From Spongiactinospora rosea (GTDB lineage: Bacteria > Actinomycetota > Actinomycetes > Streptosporangiales > Streptosporangiaceae), in NCBI RefSeq assembly GCF_003315795.1, contig NZ_QMEY01000001.1, forward strand, positions 682,001 through 746,000: 64,000 nt of DNA. The letters are read 5' to 3'. Position 1 is the first letter of the stretch. Every line of letters starts with the position of its first letter. The position numbers and the translations under genes are program-made. Positions 44,464-52,312 of this stretch are shown here, one piece after another. The notes under the pieces were generated by a model. It was not told the origin of the DNA and ran no database searches. It saw only the letters and a list, made by a program, of their open reading frames with translations.

Positions 44464-45587
44464 GCGGCCGGCCGGGGGAAGCGGGCCACCACGCGGAAAC
44501 CGCCGCCTTCGCGCGGACCGGCGGTGAACCGGCCACCGGCCGCCTCCACCCGCGCCCGCATCCCGGCCATGCCCCTGCCCTCGGCAGGGAGGGCCGCCGT
44601 GGAACCCCAGCCCCGGTCGGTGACCTCCACGACGAGGTCGCCGGACGTGCTCGGCTCCTGCGCCACGCGCACCACGGCGCGGGTCGGGCCCGCGTGCCGC
44701 ATCACGTTGGTCAGCGACTCCTGGACGACGCGGTGGACGGCCGCGCCCAGGTGGGCCGGTACCGGCCCGTCCGGCTCGGCCACCTCCAGGTCCACCGGGA
44801 GCCCACCGGCCCGCACGGTCTCGGCGAGCGTCCACAGCCCGTACGGCCCGGCGGCGGCCAACGGTTGCGGCGCCGCTTCCCGGGCGGTCGCGGGAGGTGG
44901 TGGCGTGGCGTGCAGATCGCTCTCTGGGGGTGGGGACATCGTGTCGAGGGCGGCGCGGAGGTCGGCGAGGGCGCGGGTGCTGGTGGCGCGGATGGCCTCC
45001 AGGGACTCTCTGGCCTGTTCCGGGCGTTCGTCGAACATCAGCAGCGCCAGCCCCGCCTGCATCGCGATCGCCGCGAGCCCGTGCCCCGCCGCGTCGTGGA
45101 CCTCGCTCGCGATCCGCATCCGCTCCTGGCGGGCCGCCCGCGCGGCCACCTCGTGGTAGACGTCGCGCGGGGCGGAGGTACGTGAAGCCGCGGACGGCTT
45201 GGCCGAAACGGACGGGGCGGTCACGCCCGCCGACTGGCCGCTCTGGGCGGCGGCCGGGGAGATGCCCCAGGGCAGCGCGAGCCAGCCGGTCCAGGCCAGT
45301 ATGAGGATGACCGGCAGGTCGCCCGGGCGCGGCAGGTGCGAGGGCACCAGAGGCACGGCGAGCACCCGGTCGGCGAACGCGCTCCACAGCCCACGCCGCC
45401 GCATGATCTCCAGCACGGCTAGGCCGGTCACCGCCCACAGGCCCACCGCGCCCGCCTCGGACACGGTGGCCCACACCGACCCGGCGGAGACCGCGACGCC
45501 GAGGAGGGCGTCGTCCCACCGGCCGGTCGCGGCCCGCGCGTTGCGGGCGCGGCGCCGGGCGGGCGGGTGCGTGTGCTGCTCGGCCAC
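44460..45587 (-). CDS. Sensor histidine kinase (HisKA_3 type)
   Basis: A 375-residue sensor kinase. Two or three hydrophobic segments form the N-terminal sensor part. The DHp domain is ERMRIASEVHDAAGHGLAAIAMQAG with the phospho-acceptor His, and the HATPase domain has LGAAVHRVVQESLTNVMRHAG (N box) and EGRGMAGMRARVEAAGGRF (G box). A Pro-rich, His-containing insert separates DHp from the ATPase. I chose the GTG at 45587, the only GTG in the region, close after GGGGAG. The signal is unknown; the adjacent NlpC/P60 gene is divergent. Confidence 0.88.
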   Translation of the reverse strand: MAEQHTHPPARRRARNARAATGRWDDALLGVAVSAGSVWATVSEAGAVGLWAVTGLAVLEIMRRRGLWSAFADRVLAVPLVPSHLPRPGDLPVILILAWTGWLALPWGISPAAAQSGQSAGVTAPSVSAKPSAASRTSAPRDVYHEVAARAARQERMRIASEVHDAAGHGLAAIAMQAGLALLMFDERPEQARESLEAIRATSTRALADLRAALDTMSPPPESDLHATPPPPATAREAAPQPLAAAGPYGLWTLAETVRAGGLPVDLEVAEPDGPVPAHLGAAVHRVVQESLTNVMRHAGPTRAVVRVAQEPSTSGDLVVEVTDRGWGSTAALPAEGRGMAGMRARVEAAGGRFTAGPREGGGFRVVARFPRPAA

Positions 45588-45727
45588 CTCTCCCCACGGC
45601 TCCCTACGAACGCCTGACTGCTCCCACCGAACTGCTCCCCATCGGCTACGCCGATCTGTTCGTGAGACTAGTCGATCTGATCCGCCTGCCCGGCCCGCCG
45701 GCACGGCAGAATTCCCCTGTGGGGAAA

Positions 45728-46336
45728 ATGTGGCGGTACGTCCGTAAGCGGTATCCGCACGTCAGGTACGTCCTCCCCGTCGTCCCCGCCGCCGCCGTAC
45801 TCACCCTGGCCGTCGCCTCCACGCCGCTCGCCGCCCCCATCGACGTCGTCGGGGATTCGCGCGGGGTGGTCGCGCTCGCGGAGGCCGTCATGCGGGGACG
45901 GGCGCTGCCGGGCTGGCGGGGCGGGGCCATACCGTACGTGTGGGGCGGCGGTCACGCCCGCAGGCCGGGGCCGTCGCGCGGCACCTGCCTGGGCTATCGC
46001 GGCAAGGTCCGCCCGTGTCCGGCCGAGGACACCACCGGGCTGGACTGCTCCGGCCTGGTCCGCTGGATCTACCACCTGGCGTACGGCGACGACGTGCTCG
46101 GCGGCGGCACCACCAACGACCACATCCGCCGTTTCCGCAGGGTGGTCGCGGAGGAAGCGCGCCCGGGCGACATCGTCTTCTACGGGGACAAGCGCACCGA
46201 CACCCACCACGCCGGGATCTACGTGGGCGACGGCCGGATGATCAACGCCCTCCGGACGGGGACCTTCGTACGTCTGGACGAGGTGACGGTCCTGGACGAC
46301 CTTTTCGGCTATTACCGGCTGAAAGACGACAGATGA
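45728..46336 (+). CDS. NlpC/P60-family peptidoglycan hydrolase
   Basis: A 202-residue exported endopeptidase. A basic start and a hydrophobic signal/anchor (VLPVVPAAAVLTLAVASTPLA) are followed by the NlpC/P60 domain: catalytic Cys in GLDCSGLVRWIYHLA and His in DTHHAGIYVGDGRMI. An insert between the signal and the catalytic core carries two more Cys (GTCLGY and RPCPAED). The ATG has GGGGA 3 nt before it. It is divergent from the sensor kinase, which may control it. Confidence 0.86.
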   Translation: MWRYVRKRYPHVRYVLPVVPAAAVLTLAVASTPLAAPIDVVGDSRGVVALAEAVMRGRALPGWRGGAIPYVWGGGHARRPGPSRGTCLGYRGKVRPCPAEDTTGLDCSGLVRWIYHLAYGDDVLGGGTTNDHIRRFRRVVAEEARPGDIVFYGDKRTDTHHAGIYVGDGRMINALRTGTFVRLDEVTVLDDLFGYYRLKDDR

Positions 46337-46413
46337 TCGCATACTAGTTCGGTATCGGCGATGCGCGTGTTGTTCTGGGTGACCTGTGGGGCTTGGGCTT
46401 AGTCTGTCCGTTC

Positions 46414-46713
46414 GTGGAGAGGCATTGGGTGGGGCCGGACGGCCTTCAGATCACGGGCGCCGTGCGCGCGGGCCGGCAGGTGCTCCGGCTGCGCCGCAAC
46501 GGCCGGATCGTCGCCGAGTGCCGGTCGGTCGAAGAGGTCGCGCGGTACGTCGATCTGGCCGACCTGTGCGAGGTCATCCCGCTTCCACGCCGCCCGCAGG
46601 ACCCGTCCGCAAAGGCCGATCGGGCGGGCCGATCTGATTCGCGCGAAGCAGGGGTGCCGTGTATGGTTACACCTGTCAGCGACGCAAGAGCGGCGCGAGA
46701 CAAGCCCCTATAG
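46414..46713 (+). CDS. Small hypothetical protein
   Basis: A 99-residue protein, GTG start at 46414 with TAGTCT 8 nt upstream and no ribosome site. The first 65 residues look like a compact conserved domain (VERHWVGPDGLQITGAVRAGRQVLRLRRNGR, then SVEEVARYVDLADLCEVIPL). The rest is low-complexity, and its stop codon lies 10 bp inside the tRNA-Thr gene. The short overlap with a tRNA suggests the true protein may be read from a processed or read-through transcript, or that the C-terminus is poorly constrained. Confidence 0.6.
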   Translation: MERHWVGPDGLQITGAVRAGRQVLRLRRNGRIVAECRSVEEVARYVDLADLCEVIPLPRRPQDPSAKADRAGRSDSREAGVPCMVTPVSDARAARDKPL

Positions 46714-46779
46714 CTCAGTCGGCAGAGCGTCTCCATGGTAAGGAGAAGGTCAACGGTTCGATTCCGTTTGGGGGCTCCA
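46704..46779 (+). tRNA. tRNA-Thr (GGT)
   Basis: A 76-nt tRNA. The acceptor pairs GCCCCTA with TGGGGGC (one G-T pair), the anticodon loop ATGGTAA gives GGT, the T-loop is TTCGATT, and CCA is encoded. A strong intrinsic terminator follows 17 nt later. Its first 10 bases overlap the stop of the preceding small gene. Confidence 0.95.
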
Positions 46780-46796
46780 CCACAGAGCATCGCATG

Positions 46797-46831
46797 ACGC
46801 CCGACTCGCACATCCGCGAGCCGGGCGTTTT
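46797..46831 (+). terminator. Intrinsic terminator after tRNA-Thr
   Basis: ACGCCCG-A-CTCGC - 6 nt - GCGAG-C-CGGGCGT followed by TTTT, a long stem with one A-C mismatch. It also lies downstream of the leftward RNA ligase gene and could serve both directions. Confidence 0.85.
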
Positions 46832-46867
46832 ACGTTGTCACGCCATCTCCGCCGTGCCGCGCCGGCG

Positions 46868-47629
46868 TCACTTCCTGGCGGCGCGGCGCTTCAGGGTGCG
46901 GTCGTAGTCCTGGAAGCGGGCCTTGGTGATGACCGCGCGGTCGGGGGTGCGCAGCACGATGCCCTCGTTCGCGCCCGGCTCGCCGGAGGTGGCCACGCGG
47001 GTGACCCGGTACGCCTCCATGAACGCGCGCATGCCGGCGATGTCGGCGGGCAGCGCGCCACCGTCGATCTCGAACAGGCGGGGCGTCAGCTCGACCCCGA
47101 AGGCCCGCGCGGCCTCGCGCAGCGCCGGTTCGGCGGCGTAGGGCTGCCCGCCGTCCTGCCGCCACGCGGAGATCTTCGCCAGGTCCCATTCCAGCAGGTC
47201 CGGCCCGATGGTGGCCATGTCGAACAGCCGCAGCGCGGGCTCGCCCGAGCCGTACTTCCGCCAGGCCGGAAGCTGCTTCCCGCCGTACACCTCCAGGTAG
47301 AGGACCGTGATGGCGTCGCGCTCGCCCGCGGCCTCGCGGGCCACGGAACGCAGAGCGTCGACGATGCCCAGCGCCGGGTTGTGGACCACGTCGCCGCTCG
47401 CGGTGAGCAGGTCCTCGCGGGAGCCGATGAGCCACGTGCCGTCCGGAAGCAGAATCACTCGCCCGTTGGTGCCGTCGACCTTCTCGGTGCCCAGCACGGT
47501 CCCGGGGAAGACGGCGGGCTCCTCGACCAGGCCGCCGTTCTTCGGGTCGAGGGTGTGGTGCGTCGGAATGGACGGGTACTTGGTGAGTGAATTGAGCCTG
47601 CGCAGATCAGCGGTGCGCAGCGAGAACAC
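46868..47629 (-). CDS. RNA ligase family protein
   Basis: A 253-residue nucleotidyltransferase of the RNA ligase (Rnl2-like, PF09414-type) group. Motif I is GTEKVDGTNGRV with the AMP-accepting Lys50; motif III/IIIa is in TVLYLEVYGG; motif IV is ANEGIVLRT; and motif V is AVITKARF. The GTG at 47629 has AAGGAG 6 nt before it; the longer open frame to 48652 runs into unrelated sequence. Such ligases seal nicks in RNA or RNA/DNA. Its neighbours are tRNA-Thr and tRNA-Met genes, so a role in tRNA repair is possible but only suggested by position. Confidence 0.8.
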   Translation of the reverse strand: MFSLRTADLRRLNSLTKYPSIPTHHTLDPKNGGLVEEPAVFPGTVLGTEKVDGTNGRVILLPDGTWLIGSREDLLTASGDVVHNPALGIVDALRSVAREAAGERDAITVLYLEVYGGKQLPAWRKYGSGEPALRLFDMATIGPDLLEWDLAKISAWRQDGGQPYAAEPALREAARAFGVELTPRLFEIDGGALPADIAGMRAFMEAYRVTRVATSGEPGANEGIVLRTPDRAVITKARFQDYDRTLKRRAARK

Positions 47630-47841
47630 GGCCGCTCCTTCGGTCCGGTATCGGGGGATCAGGCTAAGCTCCCGGACCTGCGCCGCGCCTCCGCTTTTCA
47701 CCGGGGGCGGCCTCCCGCGGCGTGCGGGAGGCCGCGGTTTCCGCAGCGTTCGCCCCAGTCGAAGGGCTCGCCGGGATTCTAGGGTGGCGCGGTCACGATT
47801 ACCTGGGAGGGGCGTTCGCCGCCCGCGGCGAAATCTCGCCG

Positions 47842-48264
47842 TTAAGGTGTCACTTGGCCGCAGGCGGCGGCCTGCTCGGGCGTCTGGGCGCTGTCGAGGC
47901 AGGCCACGACGTCGTTGACCACGAAAATCGCGGCGGCCAGCCAGACGGCGGCGATGACGGTGCTGAGCGCGCCGAGGATGATTCCGGAAATGGCCACGCC
48001 CTTGTTCGAGGCGCCCTTGCGGCTGATCCGGCGCAACGCGCCGATGCCGAGGCCGATGGCGACCAGACCCATCGGTCCGCCCAGCCAGAACGTCAAGGGC
48101 ACGATCGCGAAGATGACACCGATGATCCCGACGACCAGCGCCGCGGTACCGAGGCCGTTCCGTTGTGGCGGGGGGCCGCCGGCCGGCGCGTAATAGTCCG
48201 GGAATTGCGCCTGCGGCGCCCCGGGCGGTGGTTCGTAGGGGGGCTGTCCTTGACCGTGGGCCAT
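47842..48264 (-). CDS. DUF4190 domain-containing membrane protein
   Basis: A 140-residue protein with a Pro/Gln/Tyr-rich N-terminus (PYEPPPGAPQAQFPDYYAP). The DUF4190 domain follows: GTAALVVGIIGVIFAI, then GLVAIGLGIGALRRISRKGASNKGVAISGIILGAL, with two helices and a third near the C-terminus. It ends with two Cys. The ATG at 48264 has CAGGAG 5 nt upstream. The 5' region is A+T-rich with short direct repeats. Confidence 0.8.
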   Translation of the reverse strand: MAHGQGQPPYEPPPGAPQAQFPDYYAPAGGPPPQRNGLGTAALVVGIIGVIFAIVPLTFWLGGPMGLVAIGLGIGALRRISRKGASNKGVAISGIILGALSTVIAAVWLAAAIFVVNDVVACLDSAQTPEQAAACGQVTP

Positions 48265-48659
48265 CAATGCTCCTGATCGTATGTGGAACGGATCGTGAGC
48301 AAGTTAATGGAGTTAATCCTGCTATGTGGCGAAATGTAGGGCACAAATAAATAACACAAATAAATAACTCGGCTCCCTCCCATGGCCCCACGGCACGCGG
48401 GGCCCGCGCCCGACCGGCACGTTGAGCCCCGTCCCCGCGCCTGAGTGGCACGTCGAGCCCCGTACCCGGGGTGAATCCGTTCGCGTGAGGGCGGCCCCGC
48501 CTGGTAGTCTGACCAGCGATCCAACCCAGGAACCCACGCATCCATGCGACTCGCGCGCCGCCGGCCGCAACCGGGGTCCATCCCGGTGCCGGGCGGTCGT
48601 GTGCGTTGCACCCCCGCAGGTCGGGTATTCTTGGGTGCCGTTGGATTTCCACGCATCCA
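48265..48659. other. Intergenic region between the DUF4190 gene and tRNA-Met
   Basis: About 395 bp with no supportable gene. CAAATAAATAAC is repeated at 48345-48356 and 48358-48369, and GTTAAT occurs twice near 48304 and 48313; these are unusually A+T-rich for this genome and sit upstream of the DUF4190 start. Further on, GGCACGTTGAGCCCCGT at 48416 is repeated with one change at 48447 (31-bp spacing), just before the tRNA-Met promoter region. Their role is unknown. Confidence 0.5.
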
Positions 48660-48733
48660 GGCGGAGTAGCTCAGTCAGGCAGAGCAAGCGGCTCATAATC
48701 GCTGTGTCGCCGGTTCAAGTCCGGCCTCCGCTA
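48660..48733 (+). tRNA. tRNA-Met (CAT)
   Basis: A 74-nt tRNA without encoded CCA. The acceptor pairs GGCGGAG with CTCCGCT (first pair G-T), the anticodon loop CTCATAA gives CAT, and the T-arm is GCCGG-TTCAAGT-CCGGC. The first pair and the absence of the three G-C pairs of initiators in the anticodon stem suggest elongator Met. rpmG starts 77 bp later. Confidence 0.93.
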
Positions 48734-48810
48734 CTACCCATGCCGTGTCTTCTCATCAGGAGACCGGCGCGGGTCGTCCACCCGTCCCAGACGCAGAAAG
48801 GCACTCCCAC

Positions 48811-48975
48811 GTGGCTGCCACCGACGTTAGGCCGAAGATCACGCTGGCCTGCCAGGAGTGCAAGCACCGCAACTACATCACGCGGAAGAACCGGCGTAAC
48901 GATCCCGACCGCCTTGAGCTGAAGAAGTACTGCCCTAACTGCAGGTGCCACCAGCCGCACCGCGAGACTCGCTGA
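48811..48975 (+). CDS. rpmG: 50S ribosomal protein L33
   Basis: A 54-residue bL33: [49 protein letters not shown]. It is the zinc-binding form with two CxxC pairs (CQEC and CPNC). The GTG at 48811 has AAAGG 10 nt upstream. A hairpin terminator separates it from the MaoC pair. The order tRNA-Met, rpmG, MaoC, MaoC resembles the rpmG-hadA-hadB arrangement of mycobacteria. Confidence 0.97.
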   Translation: MAATDVRPKITLACQECKHRNYITRKNRRNDPDRLELKKYCPNCRCHQPHRETR

Positions 48976-49019
48976 CCCGCCGGACCTTCCCCCGCCGCGT
49001 CGCGGCGAGCGCGCGCGAT

Positions 49020-49055
49020 CCCGCCTACCCGCCTTGCCGCGTCTCGGTAGGCGGG
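49020..49055 (+). terminator. Hairpin after rpmG
   Basis: CCCGCCTACC - 16 nt - GGTAGGCGGG, a perfect 10-bp stem starting 45 nt after the rpmG stop, with TTT 6-9 nt later. It probably ends the tRNA-Met/rpmG transcript before the MaoC genes. Confidence 0.7.
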
Positions 49056-49110
49056 TAGTGGTGTTTCCGCCACTGCTTCACAAATTGGGGCGAAAGGAGT
49101 CCCGGGCACG

Positions 49111-49560
49111 ATGGCTTTGAACCGTGAGTTCGTCGGGCGTCAGTACCCGGCACCGGCCACCTACGAGGTCAGCCGCGTCAAGATCAAGGAGTTCGCGGCG
49201 GCGATCGGTGACACCAACCCGATCTACCGCGACCGTGAGGCGGCGAAGGCCGCGGGGCATCCCGACGTGATCGCGCCGCCGACGTTCCCGATCGTGTTCA
49301 CGCTCACCGGGGCGGGCGAGGCGCTGGCCGATCCGGAGCTGGGGCTCAACTACGCGATGGTGGTCCACGGCGACCAGCGCTTCGAGTACACCCGGCCGAT
49401 CCGGGCGGGCGACGAGCTGGTGTGCGTCTCGACGATCACCGAGATCCGCAGCATCGGCCGCAACGAGGTGCTGACCGTGCAGAGCGACGTGACGACGGTC
49501 GATGGCGAGCACGTCTGCACCAGCTACAACACCATCGTCGAGCGTGGGGGAGCGGCGTAG
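49111..49560 (+). CDS. MaoC-like dehydratase subunit, non-catalytic type (HadA-like)
   Basis: A 149-residue hot-dog protein with the family pattern ALNREFVGRQYPAPATYEVSRVKIKEFAAAIGDTNPIYRDREAAKAAG and APPTFPIVF. In mycobacteria HadA pairs with HadB to form a beta-hydroxyacyl-ACP dehydratase: HadA binds substrate, HadB supplies the catalytic residues. Here the two genes are adjacent and in the same order. The ATG has AAAGGAG 13 nt upstream. The 2-bp gap before the next gene suggests translational coupling. Confidence 0.85.
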   Translation: MALNREFVGRQYPAPATYEVSRVKIKEFAAAIGDTNPIYRDREAAKAAGHPDVIAPPTFPIVFTLTGAGEALADPELGLNYAMVVHGDQRFEYTRPIRAGDELVCVSTITEIRSIGRNEVLTVQSDVTTVDGEHVCTSYNTIVERGGAA

Positions 49561-49562
49561 GC

Positions 49563-49991
49563 ATGTCCGCGACGATCAAGTACGACGACGTCGAGACCGG
49601 CCAGCAGATCCCGGCCGCCGACTACCCGGTGCGCCGGGTCAACCTCGTGATGTATGCCGGGGCGTCCGGCGACTTCAACCCCATCCACTGGAACGAGCGG
49701 TTCGCCAAGACCGTCGGGCTGCCCGACGTGATCGCGCACGGCATGTACACCATGGCGCAGGGCGGCCGGTTCGTCACCGACTGGGCGGGCGACCCCGGCG
49801 CGGTGGTCGACTACTCCGTGCGGTTCTCCTCGATGGTGGTCGTGCCCGACGACGACGAGGGCGCGACGATCACGGTCAGCGGCGTGATCGACCAGAAGCT
49901 CGAGGACAAGCGGGTGCTGGTGATGCTGACCGCGCGCTCCGGCGACTCGCGGGTGCTGTCCCGCGCGCGGGCCGTGGTCCAGCTCGCCTGA
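49563..49991 (+). CDS. MaoC-like dehydratase subunit, catalytic type (HadB-like)
   Basis: A 142-residue hot-dog protein with the hydratase-2 motif GDFNPIHWNERFAKTVGLPDVIAHGMYTM, where Asp and His are the catalytic pair. It pairs with the preceding HadA-like subunit in one (R)-3-hydroxyacyl dehydratase, probably of fatty-acid synthesis type II. The ATG at 49563 has GGGGGAG 11 nt upstream, within the end of the previous gene. The lineage here does not make mycolic acids as far as can be told, so the substrate is likely a common 3-hydroxyacyl-ACP. Confidence 0.88.
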   Translation: MSATIKYDDVETGQQIPAADYPVRRVNLVMYAGASGDFNPIHWNERFAKTVGLPDVIAHGMYTMAQGGRFVTDWAGDPGAVVDYSVRFSSMVVVPDDDEGATITVSGVIDQKLEDKRVLVMLTARSGDSRVLSRARAVVQLA

Positions 49992-50065
49992 CGCTTACCG
50001 GCCCGGCCCCCGGGTAGGGGCCGCCCCAGGAACGGGCGGTCGAGCCGGAGGGGGATGTCGCCGCG

Positions 50066-51169
50066 GTGGGCAGAGCGACCGAAGTACCACACCACGTCAG
50101 AGGACTCGCCGAGCAGCGCGCCCAGGCGCGCGCCGATCGTGACTTCGCCGCGGCCGACGTGCTGCGCGAGCAGATCGAAGAGGCCGGCTGGCAGATCAGG
50201 GACGACGGCCCGGACGGCTTCGAGCTGACCCCGAAACCGCCGTTCAAGGTGTGGCCCTCGGTCGGCGCGATCCCCGAGGAGCCACGGGCCCCGGAAAAGG
50301 GCCCAGAAAAAGGCCCGGAAAAGCCCGAGCCGGGCACAGGGACCGGCCCCGGCACCGAGAGCATGGTCGCCTCCCAGGTCCTGTGGGACGCCAGCCTGGC
50401 CGTCTCCCGGGTGGACGAGGCGATCACCGGCGCGGGGGCCACCGAGGAGTACGCGAAGGCGGCCTCGGCGACCGTGACGGTCGCGCTGCTGGTGGACGGC
50501 TGGCCCACCGACGTACGCAAGTGCGTGGACGCGCTGCTCGCCTACACCGACGCCCGCATCCTCGCCCTGGACCTCGGCGACATCGACGGCGCGGGCACCG
50601 TGCTGCACGAGCTTGCGGCGGCCCATCCCGACCGGATCGAGGAGTGGCACGTGGCCGAGCGCCCGCACTGGCGGGACGGCACGGCCGGCTGGGGCCCGAG
50701 CCGTACCAAGCTGCTCCGGCTGGACACCGCCGACGTCCACGTCATCATGGAGACCTCCACGATCCTGGACGGCGACGCGCTCACCCCGCTGACCGAGGCG
50801 CTGCGCGCGGGCGCGACGGCGGCCGGCTGGAAGGGCGTCGATCCGGGGGACGACCAGCGCGAGTGGCATCCGGCGGGCCCGGGCAAGGTCCGCGGCCTGC
50901 TCGGCTACCTGCTGGCCGTACGCCGGACCGCCGCCCTGGACGCGGGCGGCATCAGCGGCCAGGCCCGCTACTACCGCAACGCCGACCTCGAATTCTCCCT
51001 CGCCCTGCCCGGCGACCTGGTCGTCCCCGACGTCGCGCTCCCGGTGCACCAGGAGCGCCACCGCGCCTACCACGAGGTCGATCCGGACTACCGCGACCGC
51101 GAGTCCCGCCGCACCTATGACCGTGTCCTGCGCCTGCTGCGGTCGAATTCGGACACCAAGACGCCTTAG
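50066..51169 (+). CDS. CysS-tail/glycosyltransferase-like fusion protein
   Basis: A 367-residue protein. Residues 1-55 (HVRGLAEQRAQARADRDFAAADVLREQIEEAGWQIRD) match the C-terminal tail of cysteinyl-tRNA synthetases. A Pro/Glu/Gly-rich linker (about 56-100) follows, and then a domain with VTVALLVDGWPTDVRKCVDALLAYTDARILALDLGDIDG and VIMETSTILDGDALTPLTEALRAGATAAGWKGVDP, which looks like a GT-A type fold with a degraded active site. The catalytic CysS core is absent, so it cannot charge tRNA. GTG start at 50066. It sits between the MaoC pair and murB. Confidence 0.75.
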   Translation: MGRATEVPHHVRGLAEQRAQARADRDFAAADVLREQIEEAGWQIRDDGPDGFELTPKPPFKVWPSVGAIPEEPRAPEKGPEKGPEKPEPGTGTGPGTESMVASQVLWDASLAVSRVDEAITGAGATEEYAKAASATVTVALLVDGWPTDVRKCVDALLAYTDARILALDLGDIDGAGTVLHELAAAHPDRIEEWHVAERPHWRDGTAGWGPSRTKLLRLDTADVHVIMETSTILDGDALTPLTEALRAGATAAGWKGVDPGDDQREWHPAGPGKVRGLLGYLLAVRRTAALDAGGISGQARYYRNADLEFSLALPGDLVVPDVALPVHQERHRAYHEVDPDYRDRESRRTYDRVLRLLRSNSDTKTP

Positions 51170-51205
51170 GCTGTTTTCCGACCTGATCATTCGAGGAAGA
51201 GGCCA

Positions 51206-52255
51206 ATGGCGGAGCGGGTGGCTGGCGTGCGGCTGGGGCCGTACACCACGTTGGGGCTGGGCGGCGAGGCCCGCGCGTTCGCCGAGGCGGGCACCGCGGA
51301 CGAACTGGTGGCCATGGTCACCGCGGCCGACGCGGCGGGAGAGCCGGTGCTGGTGCTCGGCGGCGGCAGCAATCTGGTGATCTCCGACGACGGGTTCGAC
51401 GGCCTGGTGGTGCGGGTGGCCACGCGGGGCCTGGAGGTGGCCGCCGAGGCGGACCGGGTGCTGGTCACCGCGGCGAGCGGCGCGGACTGGGACGCGCTGG
51501 CCGCGCGCGGCGTGGCCGAGGGCTGGTCGGGGATCGAGTGCCTGTCGGGCGTGCCGGGGCTGGTCGGCTCGACGCCGATCCAGAACGTCGGCGCGTACGG
51601 CCAGGAGGTGGCCCAGACGATCACGCAGGTCCGGGTGCTGGACCGGCGTACCGGCGAGGTGCGCGACATGGACGCCGCCGAGTGCGGTTTCGCCTACCGG
51701 CACAGCGTCTTCAAGGCCGACCTGGCCCGGCACCTGGTGCTGTCGGTGACCTACGCGCTGGCCCGTTCGCCGCTGTCCGGGCCCATCGCCTACCAGGAGC
51801 TCGCCACGCGGCTGGGGGTGGCGCTGGGCGACCGGGTGCCGCTGGCCGACGCCCGCGCCGCCGTGCTGGAGCTGCGCCGCTCCAAGGGCATGGTGCTCGA
51901 CCCGGCCGACCCCGACACGCACAGCGCGGGGTCGTTCTTCACCAATCCGGTGCTCACCGCGGAGCAGGCCGCCGAGCTGGAGCTGCGGGCCGCGGGCTAC
52001 CCGCGCTGGCCGCTGGCGGACGGCACGGTGAAGGTCCCGGCCGCCTGGCTGATCGAGCAGGCCGGTTTCGTCAAGGGGTACGGCACCGGCGGGGTCCGGA
52101 TCTCCGGCAAGCATCCGCTCGCCCTGACCAATCCTGATCTGTCCGGTACGGCGGGCGAACTCCTCGCCCTGGCTCGCGAGGTCCGCGACGGCGTCGCCGA
52201 GAAGTTCGGTGTCACCCTGGTCAACGAACCGGTGATGGTCGGCCTGTCCCTGTGA
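51206..52255 (+). CDS. murB: UDP-N-acetylenolpyruvoylglucosamine reductase
   Basis: FAD- and NADPH-dependent reductase that makes UDP-MurNAc for peptidoglycan. The 349-residue protein has TTLGLGGEARAFAEAGTADEL and VLVLGGGSNLVISDDGFDGLVV (FAD binding), GWSGIECLSGVPGLVGSTPIQNVGAYGQEV, YRHSVFK, and the C-terminal HSAGSFFTNPVL with the catalytic Ser. The catalytic Glu lies in VNEPVMVG. Type I/actinobacterial length. AGGAAGAGG lies upstream of the ATG at 51206. Confidence 0.96.
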   Translation: MAERVAGVRLGPYTTLGLGGEARAFAEAGTADELVAMVTAADAAGEPVLVLGGGSNLVISDDGFDGLVVRVATRGLEVAAEADRVLVTAASGADWDALAARGVAEGWSGIECLSGVPGLVGSTPIQNVGAYGQEVAQTITQVRVLDRRTGEVRDMDAAECGFAYRHSVFKADLARHLVLSVTYALARSPLSGPIAYQELATRLGVALGDRVPLADARAAVLELRRSKGMVLDPADPDTHSAGSFFTNPVLTAEQAAELELRAAGYPRWPLADGTVKVPAAWLIEQAGFVKGYGTGGVRISGKHPLALTNPDLSGTAGELLALAREVRDGVAEKFGVTLVNEPVMVGLSL

Positions 52256-52312
52256 TCCGTGCCACCACCACGGCCCGGTTGACCTGGGAGATGTTAAGGT
52301 TGTGGAGTAACA

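Noticed and set aside
43801..45597. 598-residue fusion of the response regulator with sequence from the kinase gene
   Set aside because: The upstream part is the kinase gene read in another frame. The response regulator has its own ATG overlapping the kinase stop.
46868..48652. 594-residue version of the RNA ligase
   Set aside because: The N-terminal 341 residues lie over the DUF4190 gene and intergenic DNA and have no ligase similarity; a GTG with a good ribosome site starts at 47629.
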